A DNA stretch of 64,000 bases from Prevotella histicola JCM 15637 = DNF00424 (GCF_000613925.1 NZ_BAJX01000002.1:62001-126000); one strand, 5' to 3'; counted from the stretch's first letter, positions 1-11,045 are shown. The notes: generated by a model from the sequence alone, not told the origin. Numbers and translations are program-made.

Positions 1-1192
1 ACGTGGTGAGGAGAGTTTGAGGGACGAGCAGTATTGCAAAGAGCTTTGCGAACGGGAGAACATACCGCTTCATATTGCCCATTTCGATACAAAGGAGTAT
101 GCTGACTTGCATAAGGTAAGTATCGAAATGGCAGCACGTGACTTACGCTATAAATACTTTTTCCAGTTGAAGGATGACCTTCAGGCTGCCGCTATCTGTG
201 TGGGTCATCATAAAGAGGATTCTGTTGAGACTATTCTTATCAATCTTCTGCGGGGTACAGGACTGTCTGGAATGATGGGTATCAGTCCTGATGCAAACAG
301 TATCATTCGTCCTTTGCTCTCCGTCTCACGTCAGGAGATTGAGCAATATCTTGAAGAACGAAAAGTAAACTATGTCACTGACAGTACAAATATGATTGAT
401 GATGTAGTGCGTAACAAGATACGTTTGAACATTATACCTTTACTTCAAGAGATTAATCCATCGGTAAATGATGCTATTCTAACCACTGCCCAGCACCTCA
501 CAGATGCTAATATCATTCTCCAGGACTCACTTGAAAAGACTGTGAAGAAGGGTGTCCTGCAGTCTGGAGAATCCATAAAAATTGATTTGTCAGTTGTCAA
601 ATCATTTCCTGTTCCTACTTATTTCCTTTTCCATGTACTGAAGCCTATGGGCTTCACAACGGCACAGATTGAAGAGATTGGTCGACATACGGATGGGCAG
701 ACGGGACAGATATGGACCTCAACGACGCATGAACTGACGCACGACCGTGGGTTTATTTATGTGCATCAGCGCCAGACGGAGGGGCGTTCAAAGCTTGTTC
801 TGCCTGAAAAGGGACGTTATGTCTTTGATGATAAATACTCGCTTCGCCTGTCAGAGACTGCTATTCGGGGGGAAGAGGGGACTGTTTTTTCCAGAAATCC
901 TTTGGTTGCCGACCTTGATGCATCGCTTGTTCGTTTCCCATTGACGCTGCGCCGCACTCAGGAGGGCGACCGTTTCGTACCGTTGGGTATGCAGGGTAGT
1001 CAGTTGGTGAGCAACTTTCTCACCAATCTTAAGCGCAATCGTTTTGAGAAACGTGACCAGATGGTACTGGTTAATGCTGCAGATGAGATTGTGTGGGTTG
1101 TTGGTTTGCGCATCAATGACCGTTTTAAAATCACGCCAAAGACTACGGACAGACTCCGAATAGAACTACTCCAAAGTGCATCTTCTCTTTGA
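1..1192 (+). CDS. tilS: tRNA(Ile)-lysidine synthase TilS, 5'-truncated by window edge
   Basis: TilS uses ATP and lysine to convert cytidine 34 of the AUA-decoding tRNA-Ile to lysidine in the cytoplasm. The reading frame is open from base 2 and its first codons give RGEESLRDEQ, typical of TilS, so the true start and the N-terminal PP-loop lie outside the window. Visible parts are the GHHKEDSVET stretch of the ATPase domain, the RNKIRLNIIPLL linker, and a C-terminal TilS domain with FVPLGMQGSQLVSNFL and IVWVVGLRI. It is convergent with the glycosyltransferase gene on the other strand, with a repeat element between them. Family identity is clear; only the N-terminus is missing. Confidence 0.95.
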   Translation, partial: RGEESLRDEQYCKELCERENIPLHIAHFDTKEYADLHKVSIEMAARDLRYKYFFQLKDDLQAAAICVGHHKEDSVETILINLLRGTGLSGMMGISPDANSIIRPLLSVSRQEIEQYLEERKVNYVTDSTNMIDDVVRNKIRLNIIPLLQEINPSVNDAILTTAQHLTDANIILQDSLEKTVKKGVLQSGESIKIDLSVVKSFPVPTYFLFHVLKPMGFTTAQIEEIGRHTDGQTGQIWTSTTHELTHDRGFIYVHQRQTEGRSKLVLPEKGRYVFDDKYSLRLSETAIRGEEGTVFSRNPLVADLDASLVRFPLTLRRTQEGDRFVPLGMQGSQLVSNFLTNLKRNRFEKRDQMVLVNAADEIVWVVGLRINDRFKITPKTTDRLRIELLQSASSL

Positions 1193-1226
1193 TTTCAACA
1201 CTGTAAGGTAATGCATTTACTATGTA

Positions 1227-1410
1227 AGAAATAACCTTACAAAAATAAAGAGTTGGTAAGCGACAAAATGAATGATAATCAAGAAAAATCAGCTTTGTAA
1301 CATTTAGATAATCAAGGAGTTATGAATAGGCTTGTAAAAGACGCCCTTTTGCGTTGTAAAAGGGCACCTTTTACAATGCAAAAGAGCATGTATTACTTTC
1401 TTATATGGTA
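1227..1410 (+). repeat. 22-bp-array composite element, copy 1
   Basis: First of eight related intergenic elements. The left block AAGAAATAACCTTACAAAA is at 1227-1245. A second block starting CTTTGTAAC is at 1293, 56 bp after the TTACAA at 1237. Then come units starting at 1336, 1358 and 1380, an exact 22-bp period. The first two are AAAAGACGCCCTTTT and its inverted type AAAAGGGCACCTTTT; the third is degenerate. The right block is weak. It fills the convergent spacer between tilS and a glycosyltransferase gene. Confidence 0.8.
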
Positions 1411-1447
1411 TTTTTCATTACATAATCCTATTCTGATGCTATTTCTG

Positions 1448-2563
1448 TCAGCGTTTCTTTGCTTTGCTGAACAGTGATTCATAGAAGGTAATGTACTGTT
1501 TTGCCACTTTGATATGATCATGGTGTTTGCGCACATATGCATAGCTTTCACGTCTCAGTTGAGGGATGCGTGGCAGGTCTGTGACGAGTTTTGTCAGTTC
1601 TTCCACACAGCTTTCATAGGTTGGAAGGACGTTGATGATGGGCTTTAAGGTTGTCTCTCCGAGTATTTCATAGCTCTCTGGTTCACCTCCACCAATACAT
1701 ATAACCCCATGATTCATAGCTTCTAAGGGATTCATAGATGGAGTATAACTATAGAGTTGGTCCATGATGGCATCCGAGCCCATCATGGTTCGTACGTATT
1801 CATCAAATGGTAAGCCCGTCACAACCTTAAGATTGAGCTTGTCGGGGAAGTCTTTCTTCACCTTTTCTGCAGCCCGCAGCATGATATCTGTACCTTTATA
1901 GGCTGACCGGTTCTTGCTTATTCCAATAAAAAGGTTCAGCTTTTCGGGTGTTTCTTGTGGTATGTCGGGTTCCTTTCCAATGACAATGGGGAAAGGAATA
2001 AAGGTTGTTTTCTCTGGGAAAAACGGCTCATAGCACCGCCAGTACTCGTAGAGTCCCGTCACAATCCCGTCACATTGGTCAGCCATCAGTAGGTTCAGAC
2101 GTCCTTTATCCGTACCAATCCAGTCTTCTCTCTCGGCTATTGCCTCCTCATTCTGTCGCAGTTCCTTCCCTATATTGAAGTCACTGTAACGCAAAGGCAT
2201 GTCCTTTGAGCAGACATAAGCCCAATAAGCATCCATTCCGTAACCGCCTAATACGGTCTTCTGGTTGTGCCTTTTGAGGTATTTAAATATCCGATAGAGG
2301 CGTTTCGCCTTAAGTTCGAAGAACAAAGGATTGATGAATTGCACGATGTCATAGCCTCGCATGCAGGGCAGAAGCGCATAGATCTTTGCCAGAAGGAGCA
2401 TTCCTCCTAACTTCCCAGGGCGTCTGCTGACGTCAATGTCACGTGGATAATTCTTCCAGAAGTCACCATTTGAGATGACAGTCACGGTGTGTCCGAGTTC
2501 CCGAAGTCCACGTGCCAGCGTGTTATGTACGTTACTGTATTCACCAATGAGTAATATTTTCAT
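1448..2563 (-). CDS. GT-B type glycosyltransferase (family 4-like)
   Basis: Probable cytoplasmic glycosyltransferase for surface polysaccharide. I start it at 2563 (protein MKILLIGEYSNVHNTLARGL, 371 residues) because a good ribosome site (AAGGAG) precedes this ATG; the open frame continues 34 codons further but would overlap the upstream gene. The N-terminus is a Rossmann-like MKILLIGEYS segment followed by GHTVTVISNGD. The C-terminal part contains the donor-site pattern SMNPLEAMNHGVICIGGGEP with two glutamates, as in GT4-like enzymes. It is the last gene of a three-gene minus-strand group with two GT2 enzymes. The sugar and linkage cannot be told from sequence. Confidence 0.85.
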   Translation of the reverse strand: MKILLIGEYSNVHNTLARGLRELGHTVTVISNGDFWKNYPRDIDVSRRPGKLGGMLLLAKIYALLPCMRGYDIVQFINPLFFELKAKRLYRIFKYLKRHNQKTVLGGYGMDAYWAYVCSKDMPLRYSDFNIGKELRQNEEAIAEREDWIGTDKGRLNLLMADQCDGIVTGLYEYWRCYEPFFPEKTTFIPFPIVIGKEPDIPQETPEKLNLFIGISKNRSAYKGTDIMLRAAEKVKKDFPDKLNLKVVTGLPFDEYVRTMMGSDAIMDQLYSYTPSMNPLEAMNHGVICIGGGEPESYEILGETTLKPIINVLPTYESCVEELTKLVTDLPRIPQLRRESYAYVRKHHDHIKVAKQYITFYESLFSKAKKR

Positions 2564-2592
2564 GGCTGCTCCTTGCTTTATTTTTCCGTTTT

Positions 2593-3576
2593 CTATCCCT
2601 TTACGCGTAGTGCCAGCATGAGTATCTTTCTTCCCATAGCCGTGTTGACGAGCATACGGAAGCATTGGTACTTCTTCGTATAATGCTTGTCGGGCAGCGG
2701 AAAGAGGTCATGTTTTGTCAAACGTTGCAGCACTCTGTCGAGGTGAGTGGCGTCATGTGTCATTCGGATGACATTATATATATAGTCCATTGTCAGTTGT
2801 GCGATGCGTCGTTCCATTGCTATCCGTTCGCTGACGGGCAGATGGTCAGCCTTATTCTTGAGTCTGTAGATGACCTGTTCAGCATCCATCAGCCGTCGCA
2901 TGCGCCACCGTTTGTCCGTCTTATGTGTGATGGAGTCCTTGCGTACACGGTAGTGATAAGCCTTTCCTTCGGTTGAATAGATGTTCTCTGCACGTAACAT
3001 AAGCTGCGGAGTGAACTCTTCATCCTCGTGCAACGTACCTTCCCGGAAGCGCAAGTCATGCAGAATGGCTTTCCTGAAGACGTATCCACAGGCGCTACCA
3101 CGTAGGTTATGATGTGCCATGTAGTCTGTTCCACTCATCGGTCCGTCCGCTTCAGAGTGTGGAGTGGACGTTGTTGAACCAGTAGACTGGAAGAGAACCA
3201 TGTCTGTTTCTTTGTATCTGATGATGTCAAGGCATTGCTCATAGGTGTTTGTCAACAGGTAATCATCAGCGTCAACGAACTGTATGAAGCTACCTTCCGC
3301 TATGCCTATTCCCCTGTTACGTGCCCGACTGAGTCCCAGATTGGGCTGCCTGACATAGATAATGTCCGAAGAAAGCTCAATGAGAAGGTCTATTGGAGAC
3401 ACGTCAGAGCCATCATCAACGACGATGATCTGCCTTTCTGCTGTATTAAGACTTAGTGATAGGATGCTGTTGACACACTCTTTCAGCATGTCAACAGACT
3501 CGTTATAATACGTGATGATGAAACTTACGAGCGGTTTCTTCTCATCATCCTGTGTATAAATTGGTTGAGTTGACAT
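2593..3576 (-). CDS. Family 2 glycosyltransferase
   Basis: GT-A fold glycosyltransferase of 327 residues. The N-terminal LVSFIITYYNES segment, IIVVDDGS, the NLGLSRARNRGI stretch and the metal/nucleotide-sugar motif QFVDADDY (about residue 100) are all typical of family 2. No transmembrane helix is obvious, so it likely works on lipid-linked sugars at the inner face of the membrane. Its start overlaps the end of the upstream GT2 gene by 52 bases, a sign of translational coupling, and it is followed 29 bases later by the GT-B gene. Acceptor and sugar are unknown. Confidence 0.88.
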   Translation of the reverse strand: MSTQPIYTQDDEKKPLVSFIITYYNESVDMLKECVNSILSLSLNTAERQIIVVDDGSDVSPIDLLIELSSDIIYVRQPNLGLSRARNRGIGIAEGSFIQFVDADDYLLTNTYEQCLDIIRYKETDMVLFQSTGSTTSTPHSEADGPMSGTDYMAHHNLRGSACGYVFRKAILHDLRFREGTLHEDEEFTPQLMLRAENIYSTEGKAYHYRVRKDSITHKTDKRWRMRRLMDAEQVIYRLKNKADHLPVSERIAMERRIAQLTMDYIYNVIRMTHDATHLDRVLQRLTKHDLFPLPDKHYTKKYQCFRMLVNTAMGRKILMLALRVKG

Positions 3577-4421
3577 AAGCGTTTTAATCCTATTAAGTGG
3601 AGAATAGAGAGTTTTAATGTTCCTTTATAGGGTAGAAGAGGGAGGATGGGGTCGGCATGTGTGGCTTCATAGACATCCATCTGTATGTTGACCAATGCCT
3701 GATAGTAGGCTGGAGTCAGCTCTCCCCACAGATGAAGGTGCGTGAGATGTGCCTCAAGAAGGTTGTTTAGTTCCTTCCCTTTGGCTCTTGCCGTGATGCC
3801 TTTGTCGTTCTGACAGTAGTAATAGAGTCCCTTTGAGGTAGTTGCTACAGTCTTTGCACGCTGCAGAAGGTAGGGGTAAGTGAACGTATCTTCGAACACT
3901 TTGCCCACAGGAAAGCGTATTTCGTTGAACAGCTCACGCCGGAAAACCTTGTTGCAAGCGTATGTATGGCGATGACCTCCAGCCAACCAGTAGTCCCGAA
4001 TATCGCTGATTACGGCATCAGAGAAGGTCAACAAGTGCTCCTTCGACTTGCTTCCGTAATGCACCAGGGCAGGATATTCAAGGATATCATAGGTGGGATG
4101 AGCAGTAAGCACAGCCACCAAGTCCTTGTAAGTACCGTCAGCAACGAAATCATCAGAGTCGACAAAGGTTATAAACTCCCCCTTTGCCAGCTCTATACCG
4201 GCGTTCCTTGCTGCTGAAAGTCCACCGTTTGCCTGGTGAATGAGTGTGCAGTCCGTCCTGTTTCGTATCATTTCTTCAGCAATAAGTGCAGAAGAATCCG
4301 TCGAACCATCGTCAATGAGCACCACTTCCATCGTGTCATCAACCTGTGGAAGGACGCTCATCAGACATCGTCTGAGCGTGTCCTCAACGTTATAAATGGG
4401 TATGATGATGGATAAAAGCAT
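3525..4421 (-). CDS. Family 2 glycosyltransferase
   Basis: Second GT2 enzyme, 298 residues. It shows MLLSIIIPIYNVEDTLRRCL, VLIDDGSTDSS, GGLSAARNAG and the DXD-type FVDSDDF motif near residue 92. It is the first gene of the minus-strand glycosyltransferase group and has a close promoter of the Bacteroidota type (TATATTTG) just upstream, leaving a leader of about a dozen bases. It diverges from the flippase gene, so the two arms of the polysaccharide locus share a 56-bp spacer. Confidence 0.88.
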   Translation of the reverse strand: MLLSIIIPIYNVEDTLRRCLMSVLPQVDDTMEVVLIDDGSTDSSALIAEEMIRNRTDCTLIHQANGGLSAARNAGIELAKGEFITFVDSDDFVADGTYKDLVAVLTAHPTYDILEYPALVHYGSKSKEHLLTFSDAVISDIRDYWLAGGHRHTYACNKVFRRELFNEIRFPVGKVFEDTFTYPYLLQRAKTVATTSKGLYYYCQNDKGITARAKGKELNNLLEAHLTHLHLWGELTPAYYQALVNIQMDVYEATHADPILPLLPYKGTLKLSILHLIGLKRLCQLNQFIHRMMRRNRS

Positions 4422-4437
4422 ACATATATATTTCTTG

Positions 4438-4445
4438 CAAATATA
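4438..4445 (-). promoter_or_regulatory. Promoter -7 box TATATTTG for the glycosyltransferase group
   Basis: Minus-strand match to the Bacteroidota -7 consensus TAnnTTTG, ending about 17 bases before the start codon at 4421. Predicted from sequence only. Confidence 0.5.
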
Positions 4446-4477
4446 ATAAAAAACTTTTATATGCGTTAGATGAAGTA

Positions 4478-5974
4478 ATGAAAAATAGTCCTAAGACAGG
4501 CGGATATCTACATATTTTGAAGTACACGGGCCTCTTTGGTGGTGTACAAGGGCTTAACGTGCTGATTGGTATCGTACGGAACAAACTGGTGGCAGTGCTG
4601 TTAGGACCACAGGGGGTTGGTCTTATCTCTTTGTTTAACACTACTGTTCGCTTCATAAGTGACTCCACTAACTTCGGTCTTTCTATGAGTGCAGTGCGCA
4701 ATATATCAGAAGATTATGACCGAAAGGATGAAGAAAAACTGAAAGAAGGTATCACCCTCGTTCGTTCTTGGAGCTTGTTGACTGCCTTATTGGGCTTTTT
4801 TGTTTGTATAATACTAAGTCCTTTGCTTAGTAAATACACCTTTTCGTGGAACGGACACACGTTACATTTCATTCTTTTGGCGCCCGTTGTTGCGCTAACG
4901 GCGCTCTCTGGCGGTGAACTTGCCATCCTTAAAGCTGTCAGAAAGCTACGTTCGTTGGCTGTAATATCCGTGTTGAACGTTCTCTTTGCACTTGTTCTGA
5001 CGGTTCCTCTTTACTATTTCTTCCGCAATGCAGCCATTGTTCCATCGCTGATATTGGTTGCTTTGGTACAGATGATACTGACAATCCTTGTCTCTTATCG
5101 TCTTTATCCACTTCGTGTATCGCTCCGTTGGACAGTCTTAAGCAAGGGTTGGGGAATGATTCGGTTGGGAACGGCATTTGTGATAGCAGGTATCTTGGGA
5201 TCGGGAGCTGACCTTCTGATTCGTAGTTACCTTAATAATGTTGCCGACATAGAGGCTGTTGGCTTCTATAACTCCGCTTATATGATGACGATGGTCTATG
5301 CTGGAATGGTCTTTTCGGCTATGGAAACCGATTATTTCCCACGTCTTTCAGGAGTTAATAACTTAAAGTTTACCTTTAATCAAACTGTTAATAGGCAAGT
5401 AGAAGTGACGCTTCTTCTTATCTCACCACTGCTTTCTTTCTTCTTGTTGTTTCTTCCTCAGCTGATACTCTCACTTTATTCAAATAAGTTTCTGCCTGCC
5501 CTTGGCATGGCACAGGTGCTCACCCTCGCCATGTATATGCGTGCGGTACGCCTCCCTGTAGAGTATATCCCATTGGCAAAGGGTGACTCCCGTTCTTATT
5601 TATTGTTGGAATCAGCTTATGATGTAGTCCTTGTTGTCTTGGTCATTATCGGCTTTCGACAGTGGGGAATACTCGGTGCAGGTGTTGGAATAGCACTGAC
5701 GGGCTTCTTACATTTCATCCTTGTCTATGTCTATGCCCATCATCATTATGCTTATCGCATGTCGACGGTGGTTCTGTTCTATGCTTTCCTGCAGCTAACA
5801 TTGGGCATCCTTGTCTTCTTTTGTGTGCGTTCTGATGTACAATGGATAAGGTGGGGTGTTGCAAGTGTACTGTGTTGTGCCAGTTCAGTGGTCTCTTTGC
5901 GTGTCATAAAGTCTAAGACTGGTATGTGGAACACTCTGGTTAGTAAAATAAGAAACAAGTTTTCTCGGTCATGA
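4478..5974 (+). CDS. Wzx-type polysaccharide flippase / O-antigen translocase
   Basis: Inner-membrane protein of 498 residues with about 12 predicted hydrophobic segments across its whole length, of the polysaccharide-transporter (MOP) superfamily. The N-terminus (KYTGLFGGVQGLNVLIGIVR, LLGPQGVGLISL) matches O-antigen translocases that flip lipid-linked repeat units to the periplasm. It diverges from three glycosyltransferases and its stop overlaps the start of a further GT2 gene (ATGA), which supports a role in exporting an oligosaccharide made by these enzymes. No polymerase gene is visible in the window. Confidence 0.85.
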   Translation: MKNSPKTGGYLHILKYTGLFGGVQGLNVLIGIVRNKLVAVLLGPQGVGLISLFNTTVRFISDSTNFGLSMSAVRNISEDYDRKDEEKLKEGITLVRSWSLLTALLGFFVCIILSPLLSKYTFSWNGHTLHFILLAPVVALTALSGGELAILKAVRKLRSLAVISVLNVLFALVLTVPLYYFFRNAAIVPSLILVALVQMILTILVSYRLYPLRVSLRWTVLSKGWGMIRLGTAFVIAGILGSGADLLIRSYLNNVADIEAVGFYNSAYMMTMVYAGMVFSAMETDYFPRLSGVNNLKFTFNQTVNRQVEVTLLLISPLLSFFLLFLPQLILSLYSNKFLPALGMAQVLTLAMYMRAVRLPVEYIPLAKGDSRSYLLLESAYDVVLVVLVIIGFRQWGILGAGVGIALTGFLHFILVYVYAHHHYAYRMSTVVLFYAFLQLTLGILVFFCVRSDVQWIRWGVASVLCCASSVVSLRVIKSKTGMWNTLVSKIRNKFSRS

Positions 5975-6962
5975 CAAAGGTTAGTGTACTCGTTGCAGTC
6001 TACAATACGGCTGATTATCTGCCACAGTGTTTGGATTCTTTGTTGGCACAGACGATGACAGATATTGAAGTTTTGTGCGTTGATGATGGGTCGACTGATG
6101 CTCCCCAGTTATCCTTCAGCAGTATGCAGAGCGGGATCAGCGTGTTAAACCTACTTTCTTGAAGGAGAATACAGGACTTGCGCATGCACGAAACGTGGCA
6201 CTTCGCCAGGCAACGGGTGAGTATGTCTGTTTCGTTGACAGTGATGACTGGCTTGCAAGGGATGCCCTTGAGAAGGTTTATGATACCTTTGAGGACGGAG
6301 TTGACACGGTTCTGTTTCGTGTTGTCCTGCATTTTACGGACGGAAGAGAGCAGGAATACAAGATGAAACCCTTTGAAACGCTGACGGGAGAAGAGGCTTT
6401 CAAGGAGAGTCTGACATGGAAAATACATGGTGTTTATGCCGTTCGGCGCGAGCTTCATCAGTTGTTTCCTTATGATGAGACACTAAAAGCATACAGCGAT
6501 GAGAATGTAACACACATTCATTATTTGCGTTCCAGGATAGTGAAGCAGTGTGATGGTACGTATTTTTACCGTCAGCATGGGGGTTCGGTGACGCATCGTG
6601 CAAGTGTAAGACGCTTTGATTCCCTTCTTGCTAAGGAGCTTTTACGTAATCAACTTATAAATATCGGTGCATCATCTGATGTGATTCGTCGTTATGAGAA
6701 CGTGCGTTGGCTGAATCTTGTGGGGCTTTATTTCTTCTATTACCTGCATCGTGAGGAACTATCTATGGCTGACAGACTGTATGGAAAGGAGATAATGAAG
6801 CATGTTTGGCAGTCGATAGACATACGTTTATTGGACAATAATATTCGTCGGAAGTTCGGTTATATACCCTTTAGATGCTCATGGAAGTTGTTTTGTATGC
6901 AAGAAGAGTTATATTTCTGGCTAAGAGGATGTTTTAATAAGAACATAGAACAAAAGGTTTAA
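5971..6962 (+). pseudogene. Family 2 glycosyltransferase, frameshifted
   Basis: One GT2 gene split into two frames. The first (from 5971) gives MTKVSVLVAVYNTADYLPQC and VLCVDDGSTD, then runs off-family to a stop at 6162. The second frame, from about 6105, resumes with SPVILQQYAERDQRVK, NTGLAHARNVAL and the DXD motif CFVDSDDW, and continues to 6962. The break lies at about 6100-6106 and is repaired by one extra base in GCTCCCC. The start overlaps the flippase stop by four bases (ATGA). It may be a true null allele or a base-call error; the rest of the gene shows no decay. Repaired length is about 330 residues. Confidence 0.8.
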
Positions 6963-7084
6963 GACTTGTTTCGGGTCCTTGATTATCCTTGATCTCAATG
7001 CTTATAACCCATATTTGTACGGTACAAAATAGCTCTGTGTTGTTGAGCTTGTTCTCTTTGACACAACAATGCATGCTCTTTTAT

Positions 7085-7312
7085 ATTCTGAAGATTGCTT
7101 TTTCTTTTTCTGAAAGTTGCTCTTCTTTATTCTGAAGGATTACCCTTTTGTATTCTAAAGGGTGCTTTCTTTATTTTTGAAGGGTTGCTCTTCTTATTCT
7201 GAAAGGTTGTCTTCTTTATTTTTAAAAAGTGCTCTTTTTATTCCGAAGGGTACTTTCTTTATTTTTGAAAAATACTCTTTTTATTCTGAAAGATTACTCT
7301 TTTTATTATGTC
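7085..7312. repeat. Degenerate tandem array, about 22-bp period (10 units)
   Basis: About ten units of the type TTCTGAAAGRTTRCTCTTTT. Anchor CTGAA-like positions fall at 7088, 7110, 7132, 7155, 7177, 7199, 7221, 7243, 7265 and 7286, steps of 21-23. Short open frames across it are a by-product of the repeat and are not called as genes. It lies in the 1.2-kb gene-free stretch 6963-8161 between the frameshifted GT2 gene and pfkA. Confidence 0.8.
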
Positions 7313-7364
7313 ATGTCGATAAAGTACGGTATGTTTTACGGTCTTTTACTTATGTGCTGCAGCC

Positions 7365-7430
7365 CCGCACCACTGGTGTTGATGCTCCGCACCAGTGGAG
7401 CTGATGGTAAACACCAATTGTTCGGGAGGG
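7365..7430. repeat. Three-unit 22-bp tandem repeat with internal hairpin
   Basis: Units starting at 7365, 7387 and 7409 share the frame CCGCACCA. Units one and two contain the inverted pair CCACTGGTG / CACCAGTGG, which could fold. The rest of the 6963-8161 gap holds a further inverted-repeat element at 7699 and the pfkA promoter; I see no coding gene in it. Confidence 0.6.
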
Positions 7431-7698
7431 CTAACACATTGTAAAATCTTGCTGTTTTCAAGTAACTTTGTTGTTAGAGGAAGGGTGATTCAGCCATAGT
7501 TTCCACCAGGTGTTGGGCATAGAGAGTTGGTTTCTGATGAGAAGAAGATGTCATTACCTTTTTGAAGACAATACCCTAAGCGGTTTTATAGCACATGATT
7601 TTCTTCTGTCTGCTAAATGTTCAATGGATATATACTGTGATAAGTATGCTTATCTTTGACAGTAGTGAGGGCAGATGAAAACTCATTTTTCAGTTTTA

Positions 7699-7775
7699 CT
7701 GTCACTTCTGTCATGCCTTATTTGCTTTTAAACACCTGATAATAAACTGAATACACGAAGTGTTAAAAGTGACAG
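7699..7775 (-). repeat. 77-bp inverted-repeat element, copy 1
   Basis: Bounded by CTGTCACTT on the left and AAGTGACAG on the right, with an inner ATGACAG-type repeat (CTGTCAT) near the left end. The reverse complement aligns along its length to the copy at 29126-29203. Both are intergenic. Confidence 0.65.
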
Positions 7776-8117
7776 CAACTATAATTAAAACTAAATTAGG
7801 GGTTTTATAGTAATAATATGGGCAGTGTTTGCAAGTATAATGCACATCACACTTCTCTGTTTTCCCTTCTATCCAGAAGTGTAGTCTTTATGATGCTATC
7901 ATGTCTGAAAGCTGAATTTATGTGTAGATGATGGCTTGTCCTGATGAGAGTTTGTTGCTTAATCATCATTAAAAGGTAAGTAAACTGGAAGGATAGAGAA
8001 GTATTTTACAAAGATTTTTCTATGAGAAGAAGCCCTATTTTACCATAGGTACAACGTTTATTTTGGGACTTATTCTTAAGTTTTTGTAATCAGTGTTGTT
8101 TATATGTCATTTATTTC

Positions 8118-8125
8118 TTATCTTT
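8118..8125 (+). promoter_or_regulatory. Promoter -7 box TATCTTTG for pfkA
   Basis: Match to TAnnTTTG about 37-44 bases upstream of the chosen pfkA ATG. It lies inside the longer open frame, which argues against the upstream start at 8093. Confidence 0.6.
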
Positions 8126-8161
8126 GTGCAAGATTTATTTAAAAGGATAAAGAGTACGGAA

Positions 8162-9139
8162 ATGGCAAAGATAAAGACAATAGGTATTCTGACATCAGGC
8201 GGTGATGCACCAGGAATGAATGCTGCTATACGTGCAGTGACCAGAGCTGGTATTTACAATGGCTTTGAAATAAAGGCTGTTTATCGTGGATATGATGGTT
8301 TGATAACAGATGATATTAAGCCTTTCACTACAGAAAATGTCAGTGGCATCATTGGTCAGGGAGGTACAATCCTCAAGACTGCACGCTCAAAAGCCTTTGC
8401 AACTGTTGAAGGACGTAAGACAGCATACGATAATCTTGTAAAAGAAGGTATTGATGCCTTGGTGGTTATTGGTGGTAATGGTTCGTTGACGGGTGCAATG
8501 AAGTTCGCACAGGAACATGATTTCTGTTGTATCGGTTTGCCGGGTACGATAGACAATGACCTCTACGGTACGGACAGTACCATTGGTTATGATACAACGA
8601 TGAATACTATTGTGGAGTGTGTTGACCGTATTCGTGATACTGCTCAGAGCCATGAAAGAATCTTCTTTGTTGAGGTGATGGGTCGTGATGCGGGCTTCCT
8701 TGCACAGAATTCAGCTATCGCAAGTGGTGCAGAAGCTGCTATTATCCCGGAGGATTCAACGGATGTAGACCAGTTAGCACGATTCATGGAACGTGGTATC
8801 AGAAAGTCTAAGAGAAGCTGTATTGTCATTGTCTCTGAGAGTCCAAAGTGTGGAGCCATGTATTATGCGGATCGTGTACGCAAGGAATTCCCTGATTATG
8901 ATGTGCGCGTATCCATACTTGGGCACCTTCAGCGTGGTGGACGTCCGTCAGCACGTGACCGTATCCTAGCAAGTAGTACGGGCGTTGGGGCTGTAGAAGC
9001 CATCATGCAGGGACAGCGTAATATTATGGTTGGTGTAAGAAACAACGAAGTAGTCTATGTCCCACTGTCTGAAGCCATTCGTTCGGACAAGCCATTCGAC
9101 AGAAAACTCATTAAGGTTCTTGATGAACTGAGTATCTGA
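8162..9139 (+). CDS. pfkA: 6-phosphofructokinase PfkA
   Basis: ATP-dependent phosphofructokinase, 325 residues from the ATG at 8162: fructose 6-phosphate to fructose 1,6-bisphosphate in glycolysis. The start is chosen because the promoter -7 box falls inside the longer frame. Motifs are [18 protein letters not shown] near the N-terminus, PGTIDND (127-133, catalytic Asp), [19 protein letters not shown] and LGHLQRGG. Length fits the family. One oddity is GGNGS at 104-108: the family normally has GGDGS with the Asp binding Mg-ATP, here Asn. This could be a real change or a single-base error. It stands alone between a repeat-rich gap and the ATP synthase operon. Confidence 0.95.
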   Translation: MAKIKTIGILTSGGDAPGMNAAIRAVTRAGIYNGFEIKAVYRGYDGLITDDIKPFTTENVSGIIGQGGTILKTARSKAFATVEGRKTAYDNLVKEGIDALVVIGGNGSLTGAMKFAQEHDFCCIGLPGTIDNDLYGTDSTIGYDTTMNTIVECVDRIRDTAQSHERIFFVEVMGRDAGFLAQNSAIASGAEAAIIPEDSTDVDQLARFMERGIRKSKRSCIVIVSESPKCGAMYYADRVRKEFPDYDVRVSILGHLQRGGRPSARDRILASSTGVGAVEAIMQGQRNIMVGVRNNEVVYVPLSEAIRSDKPFDRKLIKVLDELSI

Positions 9140-9194
9140 TGACGAATCAAATAAGCGTGGCTGTCACCTTATTATATATAGGAAATAATAATAA

Positions 9195-10739
<1,545 letters not shown>

Positions 10740-10773
10740 TTACTTCTCTGACGAAATAAAAGTTGAATTGTCT

Positions 10774-11013
10774 ATGTTGACACTTAAAATAGTTTCTCCC
10801 GAGAAGATAATCTTCAGTGGTGAGGTGGATAGTGTGTTGGTTCCTGGAACATTAGGGGAGTTTGAAATCCTCACAGACCATGCACCAATCATCTCTACAC
10901 TGGATGCTGGTAGGGTAGTATATAGCGTAAAAGGCACGAAGAAGGAGCTTCATATCGTTGGCGGTTTCGTCGAGGTAAAGAAGAATGAAGTGAGCCTTTG
11001 TGTTGAAGTATAA
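10774..11013 (+). CDS. atpC: F-type ATP synthase subunit epsilon (short form)
   Basis: Epsilon subunit of the F1 central stalk, 79 residues from the ATG at 10774 (an in-frame TTG lies two codons upstream). It contains the beta-sandwich domain (KIVSPEKIIFSGEVDSVLVP, GEFEILTDHAP) and ends before the C-terminal helical hairpin used for auto-inhibition in longer homologues, which I recall is normal for this phylum. It lies 34 bases after atpD. Confidence 0.93.
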   Translation: MLTLKIVSPEKIIFSGEVDSVLVPGTLGEFEILTDHAPIISTLDAGRVVYSVKGTKKELHIVGGFVEVKKNEVSLCVEV

Positions 11014-11045
11014 AGGTTGCTGACTGATAAGAAGGCGTAGCTTAA

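Noticed and set aside
2593..2665. Upstream start for the GT-B gene at 2665
   Set aside because: It would overlap the upstream GT2 gene by 73 bases with a polar, non-family N-terminus; the ATG at 2563 has a good ribosome site and matches the fold start.
7162..7444. Two overlapping 70-80 codon open frames
   Set aside because: They lie inside the tandem array; the Phe/Leu/Ser-rich translation reflects the repeat, and no ribosome site or domain is visible.
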